From contig CABSEJ010000035.1 in assembly GCA_902476765.1 (NCBI GenBank), positions 1-22,232 of the forward strand: a DNA stretch of 22,232 nucleotides, read 5' to 3'. Source of the DNA: an uncultured Blautia sp. GTDB taxonomy: Bacteria > Bacillota > Clostridia > Lachnospirales > Lachnospiraceae. The notes under the pieces were generated by a model. The model was not told the DNA's origin. It saw only the letters and a list, made by a program, of their open reading frames with translations, and made no database searches. Positions 14,596-22,140 of this stretch are shown piece by piece (the stretch's first letter is position 1; every line of letters begins with the position of its first letter). Position numbers and translations under genes: made by a program.

Positions 14596-15654
14596 TTATT
14601 CAGCTGAAATCGCCTCGTAATCATCCGGAATCTGAAGACCCAATTCTTCGCTGATTGCCGGATTATACAGCTTGGTTACCTGAGGAGCTGATTCGATTTC
14701 CATGGTAGAAACATCTGCACCGTTGGCCAAAATCTCGTAAGCCATTTCACCGGCCTTATAGCCAATGTCATAATAGCTGATAGATAAAGTGGCAACACCA
14801 CAGCCAGAGCAGATTCCCTCTTCTCCTGCAATTACCGGAACCTTAGCTGGAAGGCAGATATTATTGATAAGCTGAGTATTGTTTGCCATTGTATTATCGG
14901 TTGGCACATAGATAGCGTCACATTCTTCTACTGCGCTGGTTGCTACAGTCTGAATTTCATTGGAATCCGCTGCCGTATACTCCTTATAGGCGATACCGTC
15001 TTCCTCTAAAGCTTCCTCAAACAGCTTTGCCTGGTACTGAGAATTTACTTCTGCAGAGCAGTACAGGATTCCCACAGTTTTTACATCAGGTACCAGCTCC
15101 AGCAGCATATCTTCCTGCTCGTCAATAGGAGCTAAATCGCTGGTTCCTGAAACATTGATACCTGTAGATCCAGTCCAGTCTGCAGCATCGATTCCCAATG
15201 CGGAAGCATAGTCTGTAATGGAAGTTCCCAGAATCGGAATATCTGCTGTAGCCTGTGCGGCTGTCTGAAGAGGCAGGGTAGCGTTAGCCAAAATCAAATC
15301 CACGTCAGAAGAAACAAAGCTATTGATAATAGTGCTGCACATAGCCTGCTCGCCCTGTGCGTTCTGCTTATCAAATTCTACATTTCCCTGGCCGAATTTC
15401 TCCTCGCAGGCATCCATAAAGCCTTCTGTAGCCTGGTCCAAAGCCACATGCTCCATCTGCTGGCAAATACCGATAGTGTAGGTGTCGCCGGAAGCGTCAG
15501 AGCCGCTGTCATCAGCTTCGCTCTCTGCGGATTCTGTTGTCTCGCTGTTTTCCGTGCTGTCTGCATCGCCGGAATCAGAGCCTCCGGAACAGGCTGCCAT
15601 AGACATTCCCATTGCTGCTGCCATTATCAGTGCTAATATTTTTTTCATTTTCAT
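14596..15654 (-). CDS. PF04392 substrate-binding lipoprotein (TrpX-like)
   Basis: A 352-residue lipoprotein. The signal peptide ends in MAAC with lipidated Cys22, followed by an acidic Ser/Glu/Asp linker (to about 60). The binding domain begins DTYTIGICQQMEHVALDQA and includes DLILANATLPLQTAAQAT, IPILGTSITDYASALG, KTVGILYCSAEVNSQYQAK and AIYVPTDNTMANN, all typical of the PF04392 family. In streptococci TrpX homologues serve tryptophan uptake; the ligand here is unproven. In-frame codons extend to 15687, but the ATG at 15654 (MKMKKILALIMAAA) has GGGAGG eight bases ahead and starts the signal peptide. It is the first gene of the operon, with a near-consensus promoter at 15734-15762. Confidence 0.9.
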   Translation of the reverse strand: MKMKKILALIMAAAMGMSMAACSGGSDSGDADSTENSETTESAESEADDSGSDASGDTYTIGICQQMEHVALDQATEGFMDACEEKFGQGNVEFDKQNAQGEQAMCSTIINSFVSSDVDLILANATLPLQTAAQATADIPILGTSITDYASALGIDAADWTGSTGINVSGTSDLAPIDEQEDMLLELVPDVKTVGILYCSAEVNSQYQAKLFEEALEEDGIAYKEYTAADSNEIQTVATSAVEECDAIYVPTDNTMANNTQLINNICLPAKVPVIAGEEGICSGCGVATLSISYYDIGYKAGEMAYEILANGADVSTMEIESAPQVTKLYNPAISEELGLQIPDDYEAISAE

Positions 15655-15687
15655 ATCTTTTTCCTCCCTGTCACGCTGTCGCTTCAT

Positions 15688-15716
15688 TGAGTAAAACCGT
15701 AACGCTTTAACTCAAC
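15688..15716 (-). promoter_or_regulatory. 5' UTR hairpin of the lipoprotein gene
   Basis: Between the transcription start and the ribosome site, TTGAGT-type arms pair over 13 positions with two mismatches around a TTA loop (TTGAGTTAAAGCG with CGGTTTTACTCAA). It is too short for a T-box or a known riboswitch. It may protect the mRNA 5' end or present a binding site. Confidence 0.45.
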
Positions 15717-15733
15717 AAAGCTCTAATGTCGTA

Positions 15734-15762
15734 ATTATACACCCTGCCGACAGGGGAGTCAA
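15734..15762 (-). promoter_or_regulatory. Promoter of the ABC importer operon with a palindrome in its spacer
   Basis: The minus strand has TTGACT (15757-15762), a 17-base spacer and TATAAT (15734-15739). The spacer contains CCCTG-TCGG-CAGGG (15742-15755), an inverted repeat placed where a repressor would compete directly with RNA polymerase. Confidence 0.8.
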
Positions 15763-15791
15763 CGTTTTTCTTAAATTCTAGCCTCAATACT

Positions 15792-15925
15792 GTAACAGTT
15801 CAGCCTTGCTGAACCGTTACAGGCAAAATCCATGCAAAATCGCCTACGGCGATGGGATTTTGCCTCCTGAATCATGTTCTTACGGTCAGCGCAGCAAGTG
15901 CGCAGACCTAGGCTGAACTGTTACC
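15792..15925. mobile_element. MITE-like element with 14-bp terminal inverted repeats and 7-bp target duplication
   Basis: GTAACAGTTCAGCC (15792-15805) and GGCTGAACTGTTAC (15911-15924) are perfect inverted repeats. CAATACT lies immediately to the left (15785-15791) and again at 15926-15932, one base after the right end, as expected of a target-site duplication. Inside are three hairpins: 15792-15820, 15821-15865 with a nested ATCGCC-TAC-GGCGAT stem, and 15884-15908. No coding sequence is present, so movement would need a transposase from elsewhere. The right end provides the stop codon of the adjacent gene. I believe similar elements are dispersed in Lachnospiraceae genomes, but this was not checked. 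Confidence 0.8.
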
Positions 15926-16859
15926 CAATACTTCTTTGTTTTAAATCCTGATAAATTTTCTCGGAAAGAGGTACCGGAACCTGAAGCCGCTCAGCCTCTG
16001 ATACCAGATAACCGCTGAAGGTTTCCAGCTCACTGGCCTTTCCCCCTTCAAAATCTCTTTTCATCGAACTGGTGGAGCCTACGTCCAGATGCATAAAGCG
16101 GTCATATTCACTGTCAACATAGCCTTCCCGGATATGGATGTTCTTGGCCATAGCTACCTGGTAAGCCTCCTCCATAAGCTGCCGGAATTCCTTACATTTT
16201 TCCTGGTCTTTCCAAAGCTCCTCCACCATGGCCATGTAGTAGGTGGTTATCACATTATATCCGCAGTTAAAAATATATTTTTCCCAAACCGCCGCCTGAA
16301 TATCCTGGCTTATATAGCAGTCCAGACCTGCCTCTTTCATACATTCCCAGGCAGTCTGAAGAGCCTCTTTCTTTTCCTGAGTCTCCTCTCTGAGACCAAT
16401 TTGAATTTTAGCATACTGGCCAATCTGGGTTACAGAGTAGTCCGGATTGGAAAAGGCAGTAATGTAGATAACACTGTCTACCACAATGCCTGTTCCCAGG
16501 AAACGCTGGGCCCGTTCTCCTGTGTCAGCCCCATTCATGACAGGCAGGACAAGGGTATTCTGGCCGATACAGCCTTTCAGGCTTTGGCAAACTTCCTCAA
16601 GAGAATAATTTTTCACACAGATAATCACCATATCCTGGATTTCCTGAATTTCCTCTGCACTTTCTACAATGCGTCCCGGTCTGGACTCTATCTCTCCGTT
16701 AAACTGGCTGTGAAGGCGCAGTCCCTTTTCCTGAAGAGATTCTCTTCTTTTTCCTCTGGCTACCAGGGTTATATCCGGATAGTGCTTAGCCAGTATTCCC
16801 CCTACATATCCTCCAACACCGCCTGCGCCTACTACTGTAATTTTTAAATTTTTGTTCAT
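15921..16859 (-). CDS. Ketopantoate reductase family (PanE/ApbA) NADPH-dependent dehydrogenase
   Basis: A 312-residue cytoplasmic reductase. The dinucleotide-binding loop GAGGVGGYVGG is at 11-21. VICVKNYSLEEV (78-90) and LPVMNGADTGERA (105-117) are family motifs. Lys194 and Asn198 in VWEKYIFNCGYN match the catalytic Lys and substrate-binding Asn of PanE. SSMKRDFEGGKASELETFSG (264-283) is the usual C-terminal signature. True PanE makes pantoate for coenzyme A; many paralogues reduce other 2-keto acids, and no panB/panC is nearby. The stop codon lies inside the right terminal repeat of a MITE-like element. Without the element the frame would end SIEARI instead of SIG, so the change is minor. 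AGGTG precedes the ATG. Confidence 0.9.
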   Translation of the reverse strand: MNKNLKITVVGAGGVGGYVGGILAKHYPDITLVARGKRRESLQEKGLRLHSQFNGEIESRPGRIVESAEEIQEIQDMVIICVKNYSLEEVCQSLKGCIGQNTLVLPVMNGADTGERAQRFLGTGIVVDSVIYITAFSNPDYSVTQIGQYAKIQIGLREETQEKKEALQTAWECMKEAGLDCYISQDIQAAVWEKYIFNCGYNVITTYYMAMVEELWKDQEKCKEFRQLMEEAYQVAMAKNIHIREGYVDSEYDRFMHLDVGSTSSMKRDFEGGKASELETFSGYLVSEAERLQVPVPLSEKIYQDLKQRSIG

Positions 16860-16960
16860 TGCAATTCACCTGTTCTTTAATTTTTCTATTTTACAGTTTA
16901 TCACAATCTGAAGAAACAGGCTACCTGAGAATGAAACAGATTCTTTGCAGGTTACTTTTC

Positions 16961-16990
16961 CTATACAATCCTATACAATCCTATACATTC
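16961..16990 (+). repeat. Three 10-bp tandem repeats beside the methyltransferase promoter
   Basis: CTATACAATC occurs twice and CTATACATTC once, head to tail. The array ends 4 bases before the -35 hexamer of the methyltransferase promoter. A 10-base period is about one helical turn, so protein bound to each copy would line up on the same face of the DNA. Confidence 0.9.
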
Positions 16991-16994
16991 AATA

Positions 16995-17023
16995 TTGACA
17001 TTAATTTCTCCTTTGCATACAAT
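16995..17023 (+). promoter_or_regulatory. Promoter of the DNA methyltransferase gene
   Basis: TTGACA (16995-17000), a 17-base spacer and TACAAT (17018-17023) form a near-consensus sigma-A promoter. The start codon follows 32 bases after the -10. Confidence 0.85.
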
Positions 17024-17055
17024 GAAGGCATTATAAAATTTGTGAGGTATCTGTC

Positions 17056-19119
17056 ATGGAAAACTTGTCGAAACAAAGCAGGTCAGTGTCTGTTGCATTA
17101 CCTGAAAATGAAACACATCTTACTTTAGAACAAGACCAATTCCTGTCCTTATCGGCTGCATGCCAGGAGCTTGGAATCTCTGAAGCAACCGGAAGAAATT
17201 GGATTAAATTAGGAAAGCTGACACCCTCCTATGTACAGAAAAATTCCAAATATTTCAAAAAAGACTATATCCTCTCCTTAAAAAACGATCTTGCAAACGG
17301 GAAAAATCAAGCCCTAAAAAGCAGAAGGAATAAAAAATTTGTTTCCGGCCGTGGTCTATATGGCTATTATGTATCTGATTCCAGCTCCGGAACTGCTTCT
17401 GTCCGGCAAACCTTAGACCTGCTTTCTGCCAGCCATATACCCCTGGATACCTTGCTGATTCGCTTTCTGCTGGCTGAGGCAGCAATTCAGATGATAACCC
17501 AGCGTTTCTCCCTTCAGCCGGCTCATCTTTTGGATTATTTAGAGGGAAATGCAGATATAATAAATTATGCCATGCTTCTCGATGATTTAGTACAGGACAA
17601 AGAAGCTGCCAGAAAAGTATGCATTTTAAATCCTCAACTGTTTTCCGTTTCTTATAACTGGGAACCAAATGAGGATATACTTGGATTACTTTATATCTCC
17701 TGTCAGAATTTAAAAGACCGAAAAGCAACCGGCTCCTATTATACACCTACCTCTGTAGTCAAAAAACTGGTGGGCAACCTGGATATACACAGAGGCGATG
17801 AAGTGAGGATACTGGACCCCTGCTGCGGCACCGGCAATTTTTTGCTGCAGCTTCCTGACGAAATACCTCCGGAAAATATATTTGGCAATGATACGGATTC
17901 TATCTCTATATATCTTACAAGAATCAATTTGGCTTTAAAATACCGCTTTCAAGAAACGGAGGTGCTATACCACAATTTTACAATCCAGGATTATCTCTTG
18001 GATTATGATAAAACGGCTTTTGATTTTGTAATCGGAAATCCCCCTTGGGGTTTTCTCTTTACTCCGGAACAGAGAAAATCTCTGGACAGAAAATATTGTA
18101 CATGCAAGGGGAAAAATCCTGAATCCTATGATTTATTTATAGAAAAAGCAATAAAAAGCGTAAAACAAAACGGTATAGTTTCTTTTATCCTTCCGGAGGC
18201 AATATTAAATGTAAAATCACATTTTCCTATTCGTTCTGTCCTTACTGATTCTGGCTCCATAGAATACCTGGAATATCTGGGAAATGTATTTCATGGAGTT
18301 CAGTGCCCTTGTATTATTTTGCAGTTTTCAAAAACACAAAGGGCTATGTCCTGTATTGGAATGAAAGTAACTATACCGGGAGAAACTTTTATCATTCAGA
18401 CCAAGCGAAAAATAAATCCTGAACATTTCAGCTTTGCCCTGAACGACGCCCAATATCAAGTGCTGGAAAAACTGGAATCCTTAAAACATGTGGAATTCTT
18501 GGAAAAGAAAGCTGTATTTGCTCTGGGAATCGTTACCGGTGACAATAAAAAATATATTACCTCAGAAAAAAAGACAAATAATGAATTGGTTTTAAAAGGT
18601 TCAGACCTGTTAAAATATCGTTTTACACCTTCCAATCATTATATAGAATTCAGGCCGGACGCTTTTCAGCAGGTAGCTCCCACGGAATATTATCGTGCAG
18701 AAGAAAAGCTTTTGTATCGTTTTATCTGCAATCAATTAGTATTCGCTTACGACAATAAACAGACCTTATCTCTTAACAGCTGCAATATTTTAATTCCTCA
18801 AATAGAGGGTATGAATTGTAAATATATTATGGCCGTGCTGAATTCCAGAATTTCACAGTTTTTCTTTCAGAAAAAGTTTTACTCTGTAAAGGTACTGCGC
18901 ACTCATATTGAAAAAATTCCTATTCCCAATGCTTCGGAAGACTGTCAAAAGCACATAGTAGATTTAGTAAATCGTTTGGAAAAATCCACAGATATAAAGG
19001 TTATAACCTCCCTATACGAAGAAATAGACGCTCTGCTGCAGGAACTGTTCCAGCTTTCCGAAGAAGAATATTCCATCATAAAAAAAGCGGTAGACCAAGA
19101 TAATAAATTTTTGTACTAA
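17056..19119 (+). CDS. N6-adenine DNA methyltransferase with N-terminal helix-turn-helix (type II R-M)
   Basis: A 687-residue protein. Residues ~29-77 (SLSAACQELGISEATGRNWI...) resemble a MerR/excisionase-type helix-turn-helix. The catalytic core has ATGSYYTP (224-231, motif X), ILDPCCGTGNF (252-262, motif I) and FVIGNPPWG (324-332, motif IV, NPPW), the gamma-class N6-adenine order. The C-terminal ~250 residues should hold the target-recognition domain, as in TaqI/Eco57I-type enzymes. It would transfer a methyl group from S-adenosylmethionine to adenine in the recognition site and protect host DNA from the convergent endonuclease. GAGGT lies 8 bases before the ATG. The gene is clearly more AT-rich than its neighbours and is the only major + strand gene, which suggests transfer. 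No nuclease domain is seen within the protein, so a type IIG enzyme is less likely. Confidence 0.9.
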   Translation: MENLSKQSRSVSVALPENETHLTLEQDQFLSLSAACQELGISEATGRNWIKLGKLTPSYVQKNSKYFKKDYILSLKNDLANGKNQALKSRRNKKFVSGRGLYGYYVSDSSSGTASVRQTLDLLSASHIPLDTLLIRFLLAEAAIQMITQRFSLQPAHLLDYLEGNADIINYAMLLDDLVQDKEAARKVCILNPQLFSVSYNWEPNEDILGLLYISCQNLKDRKATGSYYTPTSVVKKLVGNLDIHRGDEVRILDPCCGTGNFLLQLPDEIPPENIFGNDTDSISIYLTRINLALKYRFQETEVLYHNFTIQDYLLDYDKTAFDFVIGNPPWGFLFTPEQRKSLDRKYCTCKGKNPESYDLFIEKAIKSVKQNGIVSFILPEAILNVKSHFPIRSVLTDSGSIEYLEYLGNVFHGVQCPCIILQFSKTQRAMSCIGMKVTIPGETFIIQTKRKINPEHFSFALNDAQYQVLEKLESLKHVEFLEKKAVFALGIVTGDNKKYITSEKKTNNELVLKGSDLLKYRFTPSNHYIEFRPDAFQQVAPTEYYRAEEKLLYRFICNQLVFAYDNKQTLSLNSCNILIPQIEGMNCKYIMAVLNSRISQFFFQKKFYSVKVLRTHIEKIPIPNASEDCQKHIVDLVNRLEKSTDIKVITSLYEEIDALLQELFQLSEEEYSIIKKAVDQDNKFLY

Positions 19120-19128
19120 TTTAAATCA

Positions 19129-19199
19129 CAAAAGACTGTTCACTATTTCTGAAACAGGCCATCCACGCCTTTGTCAGAAATAGCAAACAGTCCTTTTTA
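19129..19199. terminator. Bidirectional terminator between methyltransferase and endonuclease genes
   Basis: A stem of about 22 pairs (19131-19152 with 19174-19196) is flanked by A-runs on the left and T-runs on the right, so it works for both convergent genes. Its right edge touches the endonuclease stop codon (19197-19199). Confidence 0.92.
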
Positions 19200-19925
19200 T
19201 TTATAGACATCAAATTTTTTATTATGTACTGTCTCAAGAATATCTTCCTCTTGAACACGGAAAGACTGAAGTTCTTCTTCCTTCATAAACACCTGGCCTT
19301 CATATACACCAGTACCTTTCACACCAGTATTTTCATTACGGTGCTGAGGCTTCAGCTTACCAGTCTGTAAAAGCTCTTCACTGGTCAATACCCAATAAAG
19401 AAGCTGGTCCTTGCAGACACCAATCCAAATAAATACATCACAGCAGGAAGGCTTTAACTGCTGGAAATGATATTTAAAGCCTGACTTCCTGGCCTGCATG
19501 TGGGAATATGCTCTGCCGGCCAAATTTCCCTTGGTTTTGGTACTATTGGCCCGGCAAGCTTTCACTTCAATGTGTATATCATCCAATATAAGGTCATATT
19601 CTCCGTCAAACTCCGGGTTTCTTTCTTTCGTCTCCTTCAAAAATTGAGGAAAAAGAGTTCGAATATGCTGCTCTCCCCAGGTTTCTCCAAAGGTTCTGGG
19701 GGATAACTCAAATAATTCCAGATATTTATTCCGTTCCTGATAGTCGTTGCTTATTTGAAGATACTCTTCATATGTAATTTTGCCTGTCCACAAAAGATAA
19801 GCCAGTATTCTTCCTGTCTCGCTGAAGGGAAACACAGGCTTTTTCCTATCAGGTGCCAATATATCTTTTTTGTCCACTCCTGCCCCAGCTAATAAAGAGT
19901 CTATGGTTTTTTTAAGTTTTTCCAC
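19197..19925 (-). CDS. Putative type II restriction endonuclease, PD-(D/E)xK fold
   Basis: A 242-residue protein. The proposed active site is Asp111 and Glu120-Val-Lys122 in GEYDLILDDIHIEVKACRAN, the D...ExK pattern of PD-(D/E)xK nucleases, with Glu81 or Glu85 (FGETWGEQ) as a possible extra acidic residue. FIWIGVCKDQLLYWVLTSEEL (165-185) is a beta-rich segment often seen after the core in such enzymes. Together with the convergent adenine methyltransferase it makes a plausible complete type II system; the recognition site is unknown. The start is GTG at 19925 with GGAGGGGG ahead. It lies 62 bases after the Eis-like gene on the same strand and may be read through from it. The palindrome CAGAATATTCTG (19961-19972) sits in that gap. 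Identification rests on motif and context. Confidence 0.75.
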   Translation of the reverse strand: MEKLKKTIDSLLAGAGVDKKDILAPDRKKPVFPFSETGRILAYLLWTGKITYEEYLQISNDYQERNKYLELFELSPRTFGETWGEQHIRTLFPQFLKETKERNPEFDGEYDLILDDIHIEVKACRANSTKTKGNLAGRAYSHMQARKSGFKYHFQQLKPSCCDVFIWIGVCKDQLLYWVLTSEELLQTGKLKPQHRNENTGVKGTGVYEGQVFMKEEELQSFRVQEEDILETVHNKKFDVYK

Positions 19926-19960
19926 TGTATACCCCCTCCATATAGAAATCTAAGGTAGCT

Positions 19961-19972
19961 CAGAATATTCTG
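19961..19972. promoter_or_regulatory. Perfect 12-bp palindrome upstream of the endonuclease gene
   Basis: CAGAATATTCTG lies 36 bases before the endonuclease start, in the 62-base gap after the Eis-like gene. It could be an operator delaying nuclease synthesis. No clear promoter hexamers accompany it. Confidence 0.35.
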
Positions 19973-19987
19973 CGTGTATCACCACCG

Positions 19988-22042
19988 CTACACCAGTTCA
20001 TCCAGCCAAATCCTGTCCAAAAGCTTTACCTGGCTCAAGGCTCTGGCCTGGGAAGGGGGCATATCCGGCCACAGCTTTTGGGCCGGTATATAGTCCAACA
20101 GCCAGGAGGTCAAATCTCCTATACTGGCCTGCAAAGTCACCTGACCGGAGAAATCTTTGCTGTCTCCGGAAATCTCTGCAGCCTGCAGCTGAGGTTTCGG
20201 CCAGGACATAAGCCGGCTGCTCTGCCCGTTTAAGCTCCACAGGTAAGGCCCCTGATTTTCCGGTATCAGCTTGTCCTCCACATCCAGCAATATCTCCAGT
20301 TCTCCTTCCTCTTTCAGAGAAAAGACAGACAGGAATTCCTCCAGATTTGTGATTCTGGCCATAATCCTTGGTGTTTTCTCCTTCCATTCCAGCCACTGGT
20401 CTTTCCCATAGAGGACCTGCTGCTCCTGCTTTTCTTTACCGGCCAGGCCCTGAAGGCCTGCCAGATTCCCCTGGGCATCTCTGAGAAAGAATAAGTCTCC
20501 TTCTTCACTTTGCAATTCCTTTTGCAGACGTCGCACATAAGCTCTGTCTCTTACGGCGTAAAGGTCAGCGTGATAAGCCAGCCATTGCTCCATATAAGCT
20601 GCCGCCTTATCCCAGTCCTCTTCCGTCTCCTGGACAGGCTCCAGGGATAGAACCTCTTTTCCTTCTTCCGTCACTCCCAGGCCATACTTGTCCCAGATAT
20701 AGCGGAAGTCAAAAGGCTTGTAAATAGCTTCTGCCGCCGGCATAAGAAAGGTAAAGGGACGCTTTTCCAGATACATATCCCGCAGAGCCTTCTGCAGCAC
20801 TTCTCTCATATATCCCTTACCCCGGCTTTGCTCCTCTGTACCCACGGCCACAAGATAATCTATCTCCGCTCTGGCGCTGCCTATCTGGAGCATATAAGGA
20901 TTTCTATGGAGCATAGAGAGGATTCTCCCCTCCTGCCGCTTCACCAGAATCCGGTTATCTCTGGTTTTCTCATTATAGTAATATTCCAGATACCTGTCAT
21001 TTTCCCTGTCTTCAGGAAAGCATTCCTTCCACAGGGGTATAGTCTCCTGCTTTTCCTCCTGGGACAAATATTCCGGGGGATTGTCAGAAGCTGTGTTTTC
21101 AATTTCCTCAGCCCAGCTATAGGACTTTTTTCCGTCCAAAAGCTGCTCCACCAGATATTTTCTGGCAAAATCCGCAGGATTATAAGACATCTTGGCCTTT
21201 CTCAGACCTTCCAGTCCCAAATCGTCCTCCCGGTTCACCCATTCTACCTCCGGAAATTCATGTACCAGAAACTGCTGGTTTATCGCCTGGTAAAGGCCCG
21301 GAATTTCCGGGTCTGCCTTCTCGATATGAATGACAGCCATATTTTCTATGGGATTATAGCTGCCCACGGAAAAGGCTTCCAGCTTTCCGTCAATATAGAT
21401 ACCTCCCATGTGGATACTGAATTCAGCGCAGTTTCTTAAAATATCGTGAATCCCCCGCACCTCATAGTCCAGATGCTCTTCTGCATCTTCTCCCTTCTGA
21501 AGTCTCCATCTATCCAGGAATTTCCACATATCGTCCTTATCTGCACATCCCAGGCTGCGGTATTCAAATCTGCCCTCATACTGGCGCAAAAACAGGTTCA
21601 GCCGGTTTTTTTTCTTATGCAGCTTTTTGCCGGAAAGCTTTCGCAGAGACTCGCCCAGATAGAGATAATCCCTGGAGTCTTCCTGCTCCTTCACAAAATA
21701 TTTATTTTCCGGCAGATTCAAATATTTTACTGCATACTCATCGGCCAGATTTATCACCAGCGGATAACCCAGCTCCTGATTAAAATATTCTTCAATAGCC
21801 TGAAAAGCCGCCGGCAAATCTTCCTCCTTACAAAGAGGCATAGCAGAGAAACACTTTCCATTGTACTCCATCAGCCACAGCAGGGCTCTGTCTTCCCAGA
21901 TAGCATACCTCACCTTATAGAATTCCTTCCAGATAAAGCTCTCCAGAAAAACACTGTCACAGGTTTTATTTTTTCGCATGTTATAATAGGGCATCATCAC
22001 AGGAATATCATCCACAGTGATTTCCTTAAAATTTAAATTCAC
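19988..22042 (-). CDS. DUF2156-GNAT (Eis-like) fusion protein
   Basis: A 684-residue cytoplasmic protein made of two acyltransferase-like halves. Residues 1 to ~298 are DUF2156, related to the C-terminal domain of aminoacyl-phosphatidylglycerol synthases: LSGKKLHKKKNRLNLFLRQY, then GGIYIDGKLEAFSVGS and NREDDLGLEGLRKAKMSYNP. Residues ~325-455 are a GNAT domain with the acetyl-CoA loop QSRGKG (405-410) and FLMPAAEAIYKPFDF, as in Eis proteins. The last ~120 residues look like the Eis SCP2-like domain. The frame stays open to an ATG at 22111, but that codon touches the -10 hexamer. The GTG at 22042 has AAGGAG nine bases ahead and gives the usual family start MNLNFKEIT. Substrate unknown; an amine on an antibiotic, peptide or tRNA-derived aminoacyl group is possible. 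Confidence 0.85.
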   Translation of the reverse strand: MNLNFKEITVDDIPVMMPYYNMRKNKTCDSVFLESFIWKEFYKVRYAIWEDRALLWLMEYNGKCFSAMPLCKEEDLPAAFQAIEEYFNQELGYPLVINLADEYAVKYLNLPENKYFVKEQEDSRDYLYLGESLRKLSGKKLHKKKNRLNLFLRQYEGRFEYRSLGCADKDDMWKFLDRWRLQKGEDAEEHLDYEVRGIHDILRNCAEFSIHMGGIYIDGKLEAFSVGSYNPIENMAVIHIEKADPEIPGLYQAINQQFLVHEFPEVEWVNREDDLGLEGLRKAKMSYNPADFARKYLVEQLLDGKKSYSWAEEIENTASDNPPEYLSQEEKQETIPLWKECFPEDRENDRYLEYYYNEKTRDNRILVKRQEGRILSMLHRNPYMLQIGSARAEIDYLVAVGTEEQSRGKGYMREVLQKALRDMYLEKRPFTFLMPAAEAIYKPFDFRYIWDKYGLGVTEEGKEVLSLEPVQETEEDWDKAAAYMEQWLAYHADLYAVRDRAYVRRLQKELQSEEGDLFFLRDAQGNLAGLQGLAGKEKQEQQVLYGKDQWLEWKEKTPRIMARITNLEEFLSVFSLKEEGELEILLDVEDKLIPENQGPYLWSLNGQSSRLMSWPKPQLQAAEISGDSKDFSGQVTLQASIGDLTSWLLDYIPAQKLWPDMPPSQARALSQVKLLDRIWLDELV

Positions 22043-22112
22043 GATTTTCGTCTCCTTATGATGTTCTGTTATTTTTAATAGTCTCCTTGAATCTAACCAA
22101 TTTTTGTCCATT

Positions 22113-22140
22113 ATTATACCATATTATAACTATTTTTCAA
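22113..22140 (-). promoter_or_regulatory. Promoter of the DUF2156-GNAT gene
   Basis: The minus strand has TTGAAA (22135-22140), a 16-base spacer and TATAAT (22113-22118). Its position just before the ATG at 22111 rules that codon out for normal translation and supports the GTG start at 22042. Confidence 0.75.

Noticed and set aside
15655..15733. T-box or riboswitch in front of the TrpX-like gene
   Set aside because: The leader from the promoter to the start codon is only about 75 bases and contains one simple hairpin; no T-box sequence is seen.
16089..16847. A 252-codon open frame on the + strand
   Set aside because: It is antisense to the ketopantoate-reductase-family gene, whose cofactor and catalytic motifs are intact; no start signal is present.
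16961..16990. CRISPR-like array
   Set aside because: The three 10-bp units are head to tail with no spacers, and no cas genes are present.
17056..19119. Single-chain type IIG enzyme
   Set aside because: No nuclease motif is visible N-terminal to the methyltransferase core, and a separate nuclease-like gene is convergent with it.
20828..21439. A 203-codon + strand frame with hydrophobic stretches
   Set aside because: It is antisense to the DUF2156-GNAT gene and matches no recognisable family.
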